A stretch of DNA of 64,000 nt, taken from the NCBI GenBank assembly GCA_045588915.1, contig JAZNFA010000003.1, forward strand, positions 52,509 through 116,508. Direction: 5' to 3'. Below are positions 25,175 through 34,809 of the stretch, piece after piece. Each line of letters opens with the position of its first letter. Position 1 is the first letter of the stretch. Origin of the DNA: RGIG8050 sp045588915 (GTDB lineage: Bacteria > Bacillota > Clostridia > Christensenellales > UBA1242). The notes beneath the pieces were generated by a model, which saw only the letters and a list, made by a program, of their open reading frames with translations, had not been told where the DNA came from and ran no database searches. The position numbers and the translations under genes are program-made.

Positions 25175-26605
25175 GTGGCAAAATTCACAGGAGAAAAAAT
25201 CATTGAACTAAAAAACGTCGTAAAAATCTACGACAAAGAAACGGCCGTAGATGACGTTTCCTTATCCATCAAAAAAGGAGATTTCGTAACCATTTTAGGT
25301 CCATCGGGTTGTGGTAAAACTACAATCTTACGTATGATTGCCGGTTTCGAACAACCAACGGCAGGTGCGATTTATTTGGAAGGCGTTGATGTTACATCAA
25401 TTCCCCCCTATAAACGTAACATTAACACCGTCTTTCAAAAATATGCGTTGTTTCCACACTTAAACGTGTTTAATAACATCGCTTATGGTTTGAAATTGAA
25501 AACCGTTCCAGACGCAAATACAAAAAAAGGTCATCGTTTGCTTAGTCAGGAAGAAATCAACGACAAAGTTAACCGTGCATTACGTATGGTTGACCTTGAA
25601 GCGTATGGTCACCGTGATATTGACAGCCTTTCCGGTGGTCAACAACAACGTATTGCAATTGCACGTGCGATTGTTAATGAACCAAAAGTTTTACTTTTGG
25701 ACGAACCATTGTCAGCACTTGATTTGAAAATGCGTAAAGAAATGCAAATTGAATTACGTCGTTTACATAAAGAATTAGGGATTACCTTTATCTATGTTAC
25801 CCACGACCAAGAAGAAGCAATGACAATGAGTGATACTATCGTAGTAATGCGTGATGGTCAAATTCAGCAAGTTGGTACACCAAAGAAAATTTATGATGAA
25901 CCACAAAACGCTTACACAGCAGACTTTATCGGCGAAAGTAATATTATTTCTGGTAAAATGGTCAAAGACAACTTGGTTGAATTCTTTGGTCATCAATTCC
26001 CTTGTACTGATAAAGGATTCAAACAAAACGAACCAGTTGATATTGTCGTACGTCCTGAAGATATAAAAATCAACCCACGTGAACCTCAATTTGAAGGTAC
26101 TGTGATGAGTGTGGTTTTCAAAGGTACGTTCTATGATATTACCGTAGTTTTAGACAACTACGAATTATCGGTAAAAAACACCAAATCATATACCGTTGGT
26201 GACAAAATTACAATGAGTATTGCACCAGACGGCATTCACGTTATGCCAAAAGAAGCAATTACCAACGAATACAAAACCGAAATTGTGGGCGAAAACACCA
26301 TTACTATCGGTGAAACAGAATTCGAATTTATACCAGCCGCAGGTGAAACATTCGCCAAAGGCGACAAAGTTATCGCAACAATTAACTTTGACAAAATTGA
26401 ATTAACCGACAACGAAGAAGAAGGACAAATCAGTGGTAACATTACTGATATGATTTATAAGGGCAAATATTACCAAGTTAAAATTTGGTTAGATAATGAT
26501 ACGGCGTTAATCGTGGATACACCGTATGACTGGAACACCGACGACCGTGTTGGACTTGTTATCAAAAAAGAAGATATTAAGGTGCGCCACGATGAAAAAG
26601 ATTAA
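25175..26605 (+). CDS. potA: PotA-type polyamine ABC transporter ATPase with two TOBE-like domains
   Basis: 476 residues; PotA is usually 350-380. GPSGCGKTTILRMIAG (Walker A), LSGGQQQRIAIARAI (signature) and LLLDEPLSALD (Walker B), then VRPEDIKINPREP and a TOBE-like beta domain (GTVMSVVFKGTFYDITVVLDN, about residues 310-350). A second, similar unit follows (GNITDMIYKGKYYQVKIWLDN, about 420-455), so the regulatory part looks duplicated. The start is the GTG at 25175, 8 bases after AAAGGTAGGG. The next gene, potB, starts inside its last 14 bases. Confidence 0.93.
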   Translation: MAKFTGEKIIELKNVVKIYDKETAVDDVSLSIKKGDFVTILGPSGCGKTTILRMIAGFEQPTAGAIYLEGVDVTSIPPYKRNINTVFQKYALFPHLNVFNNIAYGLKLKTVPDANTKKGHRLLSQEEINDKVNRALRMVDLEAYGHRDIDSLSGGQQQRIAIARAIVNEPKVLLLDEPLSALDLKMRKEMQIELRRLHKELGITFIYVTHDQEEAMTMSDTIVVMRDGQIQQVGTPKKIYDEPQNAYTADFIGESNIISGKMVKDNLVEFFGHQFPCTDKGFKQNEPVDIVVRPEDIKINPREPQFEGTVMSVVFKGTFYDITVVLDNYELSVKNTKSYTVGDKITMSIAPDGIHVMPKEAITNEYKTEIVGENTITIGETEFEFIPAAGETFAKGDKVIATINFDKIELTDNEEEGQISGNITDMIYKGKYYQVKIWLDNDTALIVDTPYDWNTDDRVGLVIKKEDIKVRHDEKD

Positions 26606-27422
26606 CTTTAATTCACGCAGCTTATTTGCCCTTCCTTATTTAATCTATATGTTCATTTTTGTTGTTGTTCCCTTGTTTATGTTACTTGGGTACGCATTCT
26701 TTGGCGACGGTAGTTTCTCTTTCGCAGAAGTTTCAGCTTTCTTCACTGATAGCAGCCAATGGGCAACTATCGGTCGCAGTCTTCGCATTGCTTTAACAGC
26801 TGCTTTAACTTGTATTTTAATCGGTTACCCACTTGCTTATGCAATTTCTAAAATTCGCTCAAAAACAGCTCAATATATGGTCTTAATGGCTTTGGTTGCT
26901 CCAATGTGGATTAACGGCTTATTACGTACCATTGCTTTAAAAGATTTGGTAACCTTGATTGATACTTTCTTTATGGAAAAACTTGGTTTTTCATTAGGCT
27001 TTGAAACTGGCGAAACCTTATTAACTTTAGGTTTAATCATCGACTATTTACCATTTATGTTAATGCCAATCTATTTGGTAATTACCGGTATTCCTAAATC
27101 CTATTTGGAAGTTAGTGCCGACTTAGGCGCTTCACCATTCATCACTTTTACTAAGGTTGTTCTTCCTTTATCAATGTCAGGTATTATCAGTGGTTTCTTA
27201 ATGGTTTTCACCCCTGCTGTTTCCACCTATTATATGAGTGAATACTTGGGTAACCAAAGCACCTTTATGATTGGTGAACAATTAAACATTATGTTTACGA
27301 AAGACAATAAATCTGGTGCAGCCGTCATTGCTTTGGTACTTTTGGCTTTGGTTGGCTTGTCCGTGTTTATTGCAAACTGCCTTTCACGTATTGGCAACAA
27401 CAAAAAAGGAGGTATTGCCTAA
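26592..27422 (+). CDS. potB: PotB-type polyamine ABC transporter permease
   Basis: 276 residues from the ATG at 26592 (MKKINFNSRSLFALPYL). Six membrane segments of the MetI-like fold; the EAA loop that contacts PotA reads VSADLGASPFITFTKVVLPLSMSG. It overlaps the end of potA by 14 bases and is followed directly by the potC-potD fusion. Imports spermidine/putrescine with PotA. Confidence 0.93.
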   Translation: MKKINFNSRSLFALPYLIYMFIFVVVPLFMLLGYAFFGDGSFSFAEVSAFFTDSSQWATIGRSLRIALTAALTCILIGYPLAYAISKIRSKTAQYMVLMALVAPMWINGLLRTIALKDLVTLIDTFFMEKLGFSLGFETGETLLTLGLIIDYLPFMLMPIYLVITGIPKSYLEVSADLGASPFITFTKVVLPLSMSGIISGFLMVFTPAVSTYYMSEYLGNQSTFMIGEQLNIMFTKDNKSGAAVIALVLLALVGLSVFIANCLSRIGNNKKGGIA

Positions 27423-29693
27423 ATGGGAATGACTTTAATTTTAATCGTTATGGCAATTGTTTATTTGCCGATTCTCTTACTTATTTTCCTATCTTTCAGC
27501 GACGGTCTTGGATTTTACGTTCAGTTATTTACTACCACAGAATATATGACAGCTGTTGGTAACACACTGCTCATTGCTTTTGTTGCGTCTTTAATTGCAA
27601 CAATTATTGCGACAATGGCAGCCACCGGTATCTTGTATTTAGGCAAACGTACCCGTGCCATTACAATGGCTGTCAACCAATTACCGGTCATTAACGCCGA
27701 CATTGTTACATCTTTCGGTTTGGTTTTGTTATTCGTTGGTTTAGGAATGACCAACTTTGGTTTACTGAAATTATTGTTAGCTCACATCTTAATTGCTTTA
27801 CCATTCTGCTTGTTGACTATTTTACCAAAAATGCGTCAGCTAGATGCTAACTTAATTGACGCTGCGTTAGACTTAGGTGCTTCACCTTTCAAGGCATTTA
27901 CCAGCGTGATTATTCCACAATTAGTACCAGCAATGATTCAATCATTCTTACTGGGTTTCACTTTGTCATTAGATGATTTTGTTATTACACAATACAACAA
28001 CAGTGGCGTTTCGACTATTTCGACCGTAGTTTACGGTGCAATCGCTCGTCGTGATATTCCCGACGCTTTCAAAGCCTTAACCACGATTATCTTTGTTGTA
28101 ATTCTCTTAGTCTTAGTTGTGATGAACTTGAATGCAGCACGTGTCCGTAAAGGAATTAAACTTAACAAAAAAGTTATTGCAGGAATTTTAGCAGGTGTTA
28201 TGTTGCTCACTGGTCTTGGTGTAATCCCAGTTATTATTACAAACCTCACTCCACGTTCATTAGTTTTAAAAGTTTACAACTGGGAAGAATACATTGAAAC
28301 CGAATTATTGGACGAATTTACCGATTACTACCGTGAAAAATTAGCAGAAGACGGTGTCAAAAACGCAGACAAATTCCATGTCCAATACCATACTTTTACC
28401 GACAACGAAGAACTTTACAGTAAAATCAATACTCAACACGCCGATTATGACTTAATTTTTCCATCCGAATATATGGTCGAAAAAATGGCACAAGACGGCT
28501 TATTGCAACCAATTAAAGAAAGCCGTATCACCGAACCAATGAATGAAACAATCTTGGCTCGTACCTCAGCTTTTACCACCGTTTACGATGAAAACAACAA
28601 CCCAATTGACAACCAAGTTTGGGCAATTCCTTATATGATTGGTACGGTCGGAATTATGTACGACACCATGGTCATCGACGCAATGGAAGAAGAAACTGGC
28701 TTTAGTTTATCTGACTTTGAAGATATCTTGAAAGAATATGGTTTCGGTATCTTGTTTGGTGAAGGTGGTACTACTGCTTATAAAGGTCGTATTACTATGA
28801 AAAAATCAGCACGCGACTCGATCGGTATTGCGATGATTTACAGCGAACAACGTAAAAGTGACGAACACACCGTAGCCCAAGCAAACTACTTGGTTGGTCA
28901 AGGTGAGAACGAAAACTACGACAACACGATGTTGGAACAAATCTTAAATATGGACGGCGAATATTTGATTGACGCAGCACGTGAAGTTTTAATGGAACAA
29001 ATTCACACGATGAACCCATTTTACGAAAACGACAACGGCAAAAAATCTTTTATCAATCCAGAAAATGATGACTTCGCCTACGGCTTATATTGGAGCTGTG
29101 ACGCTGGTACAGCAATGTGGGAACTTGACGAAGCCGGACACGATAATTATTTACGTTTCTATGCTCCCCAAGGTACTAACTTATGGACAGATAACTTTGC
29201 AATTCCAACTTACGCACAAAATACCGACGCAGCTTATGAATTTATCAACTTTATGTTAAACCATGAAAATGCCGCACGTAACATTGATTACGTCGGTAGT
29301 GAAATGGTGGCTGTTGGTGACGCTATTGATTTCTTAAAATATGACGAAGAAGAAGGTTACGGTGTACCAGTGCCTGGTGAAGAAGAATATGATATTTTTG
29401 ACGCCGACACAAACTGGGCTTGCACCATTTTCCCAACTCAAGACAACATCAACTATTCGGCAATTATGCACAACTTCGACAAACAAAAAGAAAAAGCAGT
29501 CAACAGTTTAATGGTCGACGTCCAAAACAAAGCTGCCCAACTCACAGAAGACGAAGGTAAGAGCATTAACTGGTTCTTGGTTATCATTCTTATCTTAACG
29601 GTAGCAGCGTTTGCTTGGTGGCTTATCTACAAACTCACCCACCGACGCCCACGTTTCAAACCGACACCACTGCTCCCAATAAAAACCGAATAA
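27423..29693 (+). CDS. potCD: PotC permease fused to PotD substrate-binding protein
   Basis: 756 residues. The first 265 are a PotC permease (EAA loop DLGASPFKAFTSVIIPQLVP, then LSLDDFVITQYNN). A further helix (about 253-275) leads to an extracytoplasmic PotD-like domain: LVLKVYNWEEYIETELLDEF, YDLIFPSEYMVEKM, YMIGTVGIMYD, NFAIPTYAQNTDAAYEFINF. After it comes a final helix (FLVIILILTVAAFAWWLIY, about 715-735) and a basic tail. The binding domain is therefore tethered at both ends, not a lipoprotein. PotC-PotD fusions are known in Firmicutes; the second anchor is less usual. GGAGG precedes the ATG. Confidence 0.93.
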   Translation: MGMTLILIVMAIVYLPILLLIFLSFSDGLGFYVQLFTTTEYMTAVGNTLLIAFVASLIATIIATMAATGILYLGKRTRAITMAVNQLPVINADIVTSFGLVLLFVGLGMTNFGLLKLLLAHILIALPFCLLTILPKMRQLDANLIDAALDLGASPFKAFTSVIIPQLVPAMIQSFLLGFTLSLDDFVITQYNNSGVSTISTVVYGAIARRDIPDAFKALTTIIFVVILLVLVVMNLNAARVRKGIKLNKKVIAGILAGVMLLTGLGVIPVIITNLTPRSLVLKVYNWEEYIETELLDEFTDYYREKLAEDGVKNADKFHVQYHTFTDNEELYSKINTQHADYDLIFPSEYMVEKMAQDGLLQPIKESRITEPMNETILARTSAFTTVYDENNNPIDNQVWAIPYMIGTVGIMYDTMVIDAMEEETGFSLSDFEDILKEYGFGILFGEGGTTAYKGRITMKKSARDSIGIAMIYSEQRKSDEHTVAQANYLVGQGENENYDNTMLEQILNMDGEYLIDAAREVLMEQIHTMNPFYENDNGKKSFINPENDDFAYGLYWSCDAGTAMWELDEAGHDNYLRFYAPQGTNLWTDNFAIPTYAQNTDAAYEFINFMLNHENAARNIDYVGSEMVAVGDAIDFLKYDEEEGYGVPVPGEEEYDIFDADTNWACTIFPTQDNINYSAIMHNFDKQKEKAVNSLMVDVQNKAAQLTEDEGKSINWFLVIILILTVAAFAWWLIYKLTHRRPRFKPTPLLPIKTE

Positions 29694-29694
29694 C

Positions 29695-29724
29695 AAAAGA
29701 CGCACCAATCCGGTGCGTTTTTTT
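29695..29724. terminator. Terminator after the pot operon
   Basis: CGCACC-AATCC-GGTGCG hairpin flanked by AAAAGA and TTTTTTT. It also faces the convergent paralogue gene ending at 29723 and can work on both strands. Confidence 0.85.
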
Positions 29725-30676
29725 AAAGTGAATTTTTAATATCTAAATCCAATAACTGTGAATTATTTTTAAACTTCTTGCATATTTGTTGTGCTTCAAC
29801 CAATAAGCATTCATATTCAAAACCCAAACATTCTACTTCATTTTGCAAGTTTTTCATTTCCGTTTTGGTTAAATTTTTTTTGTTATCATTATTACCCAAA
29901 CGATTGATGATATCACGATGTTGATTTTGGTATTCACTGTAATATAAAGTTGACCAACGTGCATATAAGATATTCGCAAGATTTACTAACTTCTTCCATT
30001 GTCTCGGCATTTTTTTGGCAAAAACACCGTCAGCACTTAACAATTGATTGACACCAGACAAATGGAAAGTATTCGCAAAAGTTTGTGCCATAACCTTGTC
30101 TTGCCATACGCCCTTACACATTTCCACACCAACTTCGGCATGGTAAGAGTCAACGCCCAAATATTTCATCGCCCCAATAATCCGATTCCGAAATAACTCA
30201 CTATATTCTGGGTCACAACACTCAATTGTTTTTTCAATACTTTTCATATAAAAATCATCAACATCGGCATTTAACGTAATGCTTGCATAAGCACTTGCTA
30301 GATTATATTCATATTGACAACGTAACGCATCAAACTTTTCCGAACTTTCAATATAACTTTCAAAATAACAAAGTGGCAAACGTTTCACAGCTAATTGATT
30401 TTTGATTGGAATCCGTGGATTATTCACATAGTAAGCATCGCAGATTTGTTCAAAATAACGAGCCAGCCAAGCCGCATCACGTGTGCGATATGGTAAAAAA
30501 GCTTTATTATAATAACTAACAAGGATTTTATTTTTTGGTGTTAAACCTTTTAAATTATTTAAAATATATTCTTGTTTGGGAAAAACAGCAGGCAAACACG
30601 CATCTAAAAGTTCACTTACTTTCAGGTGTCCACTTTGAAAATTTCTCGCCTTAATTTGAGTTAATTTATTCATCAT
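29723..30676 (-). CDS. Paralogue E of the tandem unknown family
   Basis: 317 residues, no signal peptide or membrane segment. Shares with four upstream neighbours: FLPYRTRDAAWLARYFE (about 62-78), SSEKFDALRCQYEYNL (about 118-133), VDDFYMKS, FRNRIIGAMKYLGVD, GVWQDKVMAQTFANTF and a late YQNQHRDIINRLGNN. I do not recognise the family. It starts 10 bases after the stop of paralogue D, with AAGG upstream of its ATG ATG pair, and appears to be in one transcript with D; the only member lacking its own promoter box. A terminator lies just past its stop. Confidence 0.75.
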   Translation of the reverse strand: MMNKLTQIKARNFQSGHLKVSELLDACLPAVFPKQEYILNNLKGLTPKNKILVSYYNKAFLPYRTRDAAWLARYFEQICDAYYVNNPRIPIKNQLAVKRLPLCYFESYIESSEKFDALRCQYEYNLASAYASITLNADVDDFYMKSIEKTIECCDPEYSELFRNRIIGAMKYLGVDSYHAEVGVEMCKGVWQDKVMAQTFANTFHLSGVNQLLSADGVFAKKMPRQWKKLVNLANILYARWSTLYYSEYQNQHRDIINRLGNNDNKKNLTKTEMKNLQNEVECLGFEYECLLVEAQQICKKFKNNSQLLDLDIKNSL

Positions 30677-30686
30677 AATGAATACC

Positions 30687-31607
30687 TTAAATATTTTTCC
30701 CTTGTGTGTCGCTAATTTGGCGATGGTTCACTTCACGTGCAACTTCATTCACAATTTTGTTATATTCTGTATGCGCTTGACGCACTTCGGCACTTAATTT
30801 GTACGCTTGTGCCGAACTGATTTTCATATTCGCAGTCGCAGTTCCCACACGGTCTATCGTATCTTTGTGTTGATCATAATGTTTTTTTTCACGTTCCAAC
30901 ATCCAAAGCTGGAAAAATTTTAATTCTTTACTTGCAAAACTTTCCCATAATACTGGGTTATCAATACTCAAATTTAAACGCTGTTCTCTGTTAATTTTGC
31001 CAATATTGTTTTGCTCAATACGATTATAGAATGTTTGATGCATTGTTTTATGATGCCATAAATCCAAGTTACGTTCGATATGCTCTTCAGTTGCACCATA
31101 ACTTAACCCAAGGACCATCATAACCTTAGCAACCTTTTCCGGGAAAACTTGATCAAGGTTACGATTTTTCATAAAATTTACTTTTTCTTTTTTGCTTAAG
31201 AAAAAGTCGTCAGAATTTTCGTCCAATAATTTTTTGATGTATGCTCTTACTAAATTATTTTCATATTCTTTACGCAAAGCATTAAACTTCGCTGAAGTTT
31301 TGATATAATGTTTAACACTATCAAAAGAGATTTTTATATCTTTCAAATCACATTTAAATTTTGTCATCGCCATAACATATTCAGCCAACCAGTCATCGTC
31401 ATTGATATGAAAAGGCAAAAAGTTAACATTATAGATAAATGTATATTTTTTATCTGCCATATTCAAATTATCTAAAGTTTGCGTAATAAAAGCTTCCGAT
31501 GGAAATAAACCTTGTAAAGATTTATCCAAAGTCATAAATAATTGTTGTTCGTATATTTTTAAATGTAATTTATCAAAACCGTTTAATATCTTCTGCTTTA
31601 ATTTCAT
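30687..31607 (-). CDS. Paralogue D of the tandem unknown family
   Basis: 306 residues, soluble and mostly helical by composition. Family blocks: GLFPSEAFITQTLDNL, FLPFHINDDDWLAEYV, SAKFNALRKEYENNLVRAY, SDDFFLSKKEK, EKVAKVMMVLGLS, LDLWHHKTMHQTFYNR and YDQHKDTIDRVGTATANMK. Function not recognised. It has a full-consensus promoter whose -10 box ends 5 bases before the ATG, so it is expected to be leaderless. Paralogue E follows in the same transcript. Confidence 0.75.
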   Translation of the reverse strand: MKLKQKILNGFDKLHLKIYEQQLFMTLDKSLQGLFPSEAFITQTLDNLNMADKKYTFIYNVNFLPFHINDDDWLAEYVMAMTKFKCDLKDIKISFDSVKHYIKTSAKFNALRKEYENNLVRAYIKKLLDENSDDFFLSKKEKVNFMKNRNLDQVFPEKVAKVMMVLGLSYGATEEHIERNLDLWHHKTMHQTFYNRIEQNNIGKINREQRLNLSIDNPVLWESFASKELKFFQLWMLEREKKHYDQHKDTIDRVGTATANMKISSAQAYKLSAEVRQAHTEYNKIVNEVAREVNHRQISDTQGKNI

Positions 31608-31612
31608 CCTGC

Positions 31613-31642
31613 ATTATAGCGAAGTTCCCCACTTAATGTCAA
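31613..31642 (-). promoter_or_regulatory. Promoter of paralogue D, predicted leaderless
   Basis: TTGACA (31637-31642), 18-bp spacer, TATAAT (31613-31618), 5 bases, ATG at 31607. Both boxes match consensus fully. Confidence 0.75.
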
Positions 31643-31720
31643 GACGACAATACGTGTTTTTCCATAAAAAAAACTTGTTTTCGGAAAATCCTACTCACAA
31701 GTCTTTTGCAATTGATTTTG

Positions 31721-32716
31721 TTATAAATTAATCGTTGGTTCGATTGGCTTTGGTTCTCTAATTTGTTTCAAGATTGGGAATCGATTATCACATTCACGTA
31801 AACTTGCCTTGTAAACATCAATCATTTTTACATTATTTTGACGTAAGATTTCAGCTTTCTTTGGACTCATTTTCATATTTGCATTAACTTTATTTAAACG
31901 ACGGAAAACTTCGCCGTATTCTTGATATTCACTATAATCACGATAAGCATTCCAATCTTCATAAAGTTTAGTTTCCATTTTTTGCATTGCCTTCAATACA
32001 TTTGGTTGATTGTCTCTTAACCAAGCGTGGTCGTTTTTGTACAAAACACGATCCGGATTAACATTGTTCATAAAAGCAATTCTTCTTGCTTCTGGTTGCC
32101 AAATATCACTGTTTAAAACAATACTATCTTGAATAATCTTATCGTCGATACCCAAAAATTCCCCCATCTTGACCGAACGATTACGAATAATCCAATCATA
32201 ACTAATACTATTTTTTACACTTGCTTTTGCGCTAGCACTGGTGAAAAAGTCACCCACATTATCATCTGCCCCTAATTTGATACAACCTTTCATTAAGCTG
32301 TATTGATATGCTTCACGATTTTTATTGAATAAAGTTGAAGTTGCAACATATTTTTCAAAAATCTCAGCTTTAATTTCTGGTAATTCACTGTCAGCAACGT
32401 TTTTCTTTTTATTTTCTAAAAGACTGTTTCTTGTTTTTAATTTACGGCAAATACTGTAAACATTTTCAATAAACTTAGCCAACCATTTTTCGTCATTGAT
32501 ATGGAAAGGTAACAATCCCATTTCGTAATTATTTTGAGCATTTTTATTTTCACGAGTAATTGTTTTTAAATTAACTTCAAGAAATTTTTCGCTAGGAAAA
32601 AAATATTTATTGCATTCATCCAAGATTGCAAAAGCTTCTTTCATTTCTTGCTTATCTAATTCTTCCATAGTATTTTGAAAATTTTTTTCCAAAGCTAAAT
32701 GTTTTAATTTTTCCAT
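31721..32716 (-). CDS. Paralogue C of the tandem unknown family
   Basis: 331 residues. Family blocks: YFFPSEKFLEVNLKTI, LLPFHINDEKWLAKFIE, STLFNKNREAYQYSLMKG, VGDFFTSA, RSVKMGEFLGIDD, SDIWQPEARRIAFMNN, EYGEVFRRLNKVNANMKMS. It carries an extra lysine-rich insert around residues 90-110 and a Pro-rich end (REPKPIEPTINL). Its own promoter lies directly upstream and no ribosome binding site is visible. Function unknown. Confidence 0.75.
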   Translation of the reverse strand: MEKLKHLALEKNFQNTMEELDKQEMKEAFAILDECNKYFFPSEKFLEVNLKTITRENKNAQNNYEMGLLPFHINDEKWLAKFIENVYSICRKLKTRNSLLENKKKNVADSELPEIKAEIFEKYVATSTLFNKNREAYQYSLMKGCIKLGADDNVGDFFTSASAKASVKNSISYDWIIRNRSVKMGEFLGIDDKIIQDSIVLNSDIWQPEARRIAFMNNVNPDRVLYKNDHAWLRDNQPNVLKAMQKMETKLYEDWNAYRDYSEYQEYGEVFRRLNKVNANMKMSPKKAEILRQNNVKMIDVYKASLRECDNRFPILKQIREPKPIEPTINL

Positions 32717-32721
32717 ACTAT

Positions 32722-32751
32722 ATTTTAACTTACTCTACTTTTAGCTGTCAA
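32722..32751 (-). promoter_or_regulatory. Promoter of paralogue C, predicted leaderless
   Basis: TTGACA (32746-32751), 18-bp spacer, TAAAAT (32722-32727, 5/6), 5 bases, ATG at 32716. Confidence 0.7.
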
Positions 32752-32799
32752 TAACTGTACAAAAATATTTAAACTTTTTTTATCAGTTTTTTTATTTGA

Positions 32800-33786
32800 T
32801 TATTTATTCAAATTGTCATAATCAAGATTTACCAAGTTATTAAAGATAACTGTTTGGTACGCTAAATCATATTTGCGACTCTTTAAACGTAATTCTTCAA
32901 GCTTGTCAGTATCCATTTTCATCGCCTTACTCATAACACCGTACTTATTCATCATACGTTTGTTTTTATCATAATATTCTTTTTCTTTGATATTAACCCA
33001 ATTTTCCATACTGTCAGTTTTCATTTCCGACAAAACTCGCCAAGCTTGCACATCGTGTTTTTTTAACATTGTTAAATTAGGTACACTATATAAGTTATTT
33101 CTGTTGATAAAAGTCTTACGCAATGTTGAACGCAACCAAATTCCCGTAGTTGCAGTTAATGCAATTTCAATATTCTTTTTCGCAATTCCGATGTTTGTCA
33201 TCATTTGCATAATTTCAATTGGAAAATTTTTGGCAAAATTAACATCTGTTTCTATCGATTTTCTATTTGCTTCGTTGAAAAAAGCATCAGGTTGATTAGT
33301 AACAATCCATTTCGCAATGTAAGCCTTCACAAAATCTTGTTCGAACTGAGAACGACGTGCCTCAAATTTTGGTGATTTTTGGACATACGCTAAAATTGTT
33401 TTCGTATTGACTGGCGCAGATTCATAAGCTGGAGAATAATAAAAAGTACTTTTTTGTAAATTACGGTAAGGCAACATTTCTTGAGATTTTTCCTCACCAA
33501 AAACAGCTTGGTCTTTTTTCAAACTGACGATTTGCGCTAAAACCCTTTCGATAAACATCGACAACCATAAGTCATCACGAGTACGAAATGGCAAAGTTTT
33601 AAAGTGGAAAATAAAATCTGATTTTCCATCATCCTTTGTTAAACCTTTAACAATCTTTTTCGTTGTTTCTTGATTGGGGAAAATATCATCCAAATATTCA
33701 TCTAATAATTGAAAATCCTTAGCTAATTGTGATTTATTCACTAAACCATTTGTTGAAAACTTTGATACAATTTTTTTTAATTTCAT
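32800..33786 (-). CDS. Paralogue B of the tandem unknown family
   Basis: 328 residues. Family blocks: DIFPNQETTKKIVKGLT, TLPFRTRDDLWLSMFIE, SPKFEARRSQFEQDFVKAY, PDAFFNEANRK, IEIMQMMTNIGIA, TGIWLRSTLRKTFINRNN, YDKNKRMMNKYG, AMKMD. An insert of about 25 residues (near 95-125) separates the first two blocks. Same absence of membrane segments and signal peptide. Own promoter, no ribosome binding site. Function unknown. Confidence 0.75.
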   Translation of the reverse strand: MKLKKIVSKFSTNGLVNKSQLAKDFQLLDEYLDDIFPNQETTKKIVKGLTKDDGKSDFIFHFKTLPFRTRDDLWLSMFIERVLAQIVSLKKDQAVFGEEKSQEMLPYRNLQKSTFYYSPAYESAPVNTKTILAYVQKSPKFEARRSQFEQDFVKAYIAKWIVTNQPDAFFNEANRKSIETDVNFAKNFPIEIMQMMTNIGIAKKNIEIALTATTGIWLRSTLRKTFINRNNLYSVPNLTMLKKHDVQAWRVLSEMKTDSMENWVNIKEKEYYDKNKRMMNKYGVMSKAMKMDTDKLEELRLKSRKYDLAYQTVIFNNLVNLDYDNLNK

Positions 33787-33791
33787 AGATT

Positions 33792-33821
33792 ATTATACTC
33801 CTTCCAAATTCCAAAAGTCAA
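33792..33821 (-). promoter_or_regulatory. Promoter of paralogue B, predicted leaderless
   Basis: TTGACT (33816-33821), 18-bp spacer, TATAAT (33792-33797), 5 bases, ATG at 33786. The spacer holds AAGGAG directly before TATAAT, too far upstream to be in the mRNA. Confidence 0.75.
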
Positions 33822-33851
33822 GATTGTCCGATTTTTGACTAGTCTTAGAAA

Positions 33852-34802
33852 TTAACGTAAAACTAATTCAGGTTGTTTATTTTTTTCAGAATTTAAAATA
33901 TTTAAACAATCAACAACTTGTTTTTTGTACTGATAACTTAGTTTTTGCGTATTAACAACTAATTTATATTCACTATCAGCATTGTTTTTCATATTTACTG
34001 TTGCTGGCTTTGTTTGCTTAATTACAGATTGATGTCGTTGATTGTATTTAATATCACACAAAGCATTCCAACTTTGAAATAATTGATTTTCAGTATTAAC
34101 TAAGTTTCTTGCTGCAACCGGAGATTTCTTTAACAACATTGAACGTTCTTTCTGGCTTAAAAGTAATCTTTTTTGATTAAAGACATTAACAAATGTCAAT
34201 TTTCTCGTTGTGTCATACCACAAATCTTTTTTCAATTCGATTGTGTTTTCAACCACATCTTCATCCAAACCAAGATATTTCATTGCATTAACAACACGTT
34301 CACGGAATAAAACATCATATTCCGGACTTTTAATTTCGCGTTTTTTGGTAGCAATATCAGCATAAAAATCATCACAACAAGTCTGAGCAACTTGCAAATA
34401 AGCAGTAACTAAATTACGTTCAAAGTCACCACATTTCTTTTCAAAAACTGGCGATTCTTCCACATACATCCGAATATAATCAACCGGAATGTATTTTAGT
34501 TCTTCCGTTGCAATACCTCTTTTGGTTAAATTGTAAATGCTCTTTAAATCATCATTGTATCTTTTGTTGATGTATTTGACTAACCATTCGATGTCGTGAA
34601 GACGAAATGGCAAATAGCGTTGATCATAAATACGCGTAATTTTTTTATCATCAGTTTTAAGCACTTTCATTACTTCCAATGCAAAAGCCTTACCTAAAAA
34701 CAGGAAATCTAAATGATTATCTAAAATACTAAAATATTCGCTCTTCAATTTTTGTAAATGAGCTTGTTGAAACTTTTCTGGTAATATATTTTTTAATTTC
34801 AT
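33852..34802 (-). CDS. Paralogue A of the tandem unknown family
   Basis: 316 residues, first of the array in transcription order. Family blocks: FLFLGKAFALEVMKVLK, YLPFRLHDIEWLVKYIN, SPVFEKKCGDFERNLVTAY, CDDFYADIATK, FRERVVNAMKYLGLD, KDLWYDTTRKLTFVNV, YNQRHQSVIKQTKPATVNMK. It starts MKLKN like B (MKLKK) and D (MKLKQ). Soluble, basic, rich in Leu and Lys. Function unknown; nothing nearby suggests a partner. Confidence 0.75.
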   Translation of the reverse strand: MKLKNILPEKFQQAHLQKLKSEYFSILDNHLDFLFLGKAFALEVMKVLKTDDKKITRIYDQRYLPFRLHDIEWLVKYINKRYNDDLKSIYNLTKRGIATEELKYIPVDYIRMYVEESPVFEKKCGDFERNLVTAYLQVAQTCCDDFYADIATKKREIKSPEYDVLFRERVVNAMKYLGLDEDVVENTIELKKDLWYDTTRKLTFVNVFNQKRLLLSQKERSMLLKKSPVAARNLVNTENQLFQSWNALCDIKYNQRHQSVIKQTKPATVNMKNNADSEYKLVVNTQKLSYQYKKQVVDCLNILNSEKNKQPELVLR

Positions 34803-34809
34803 TATTTAC

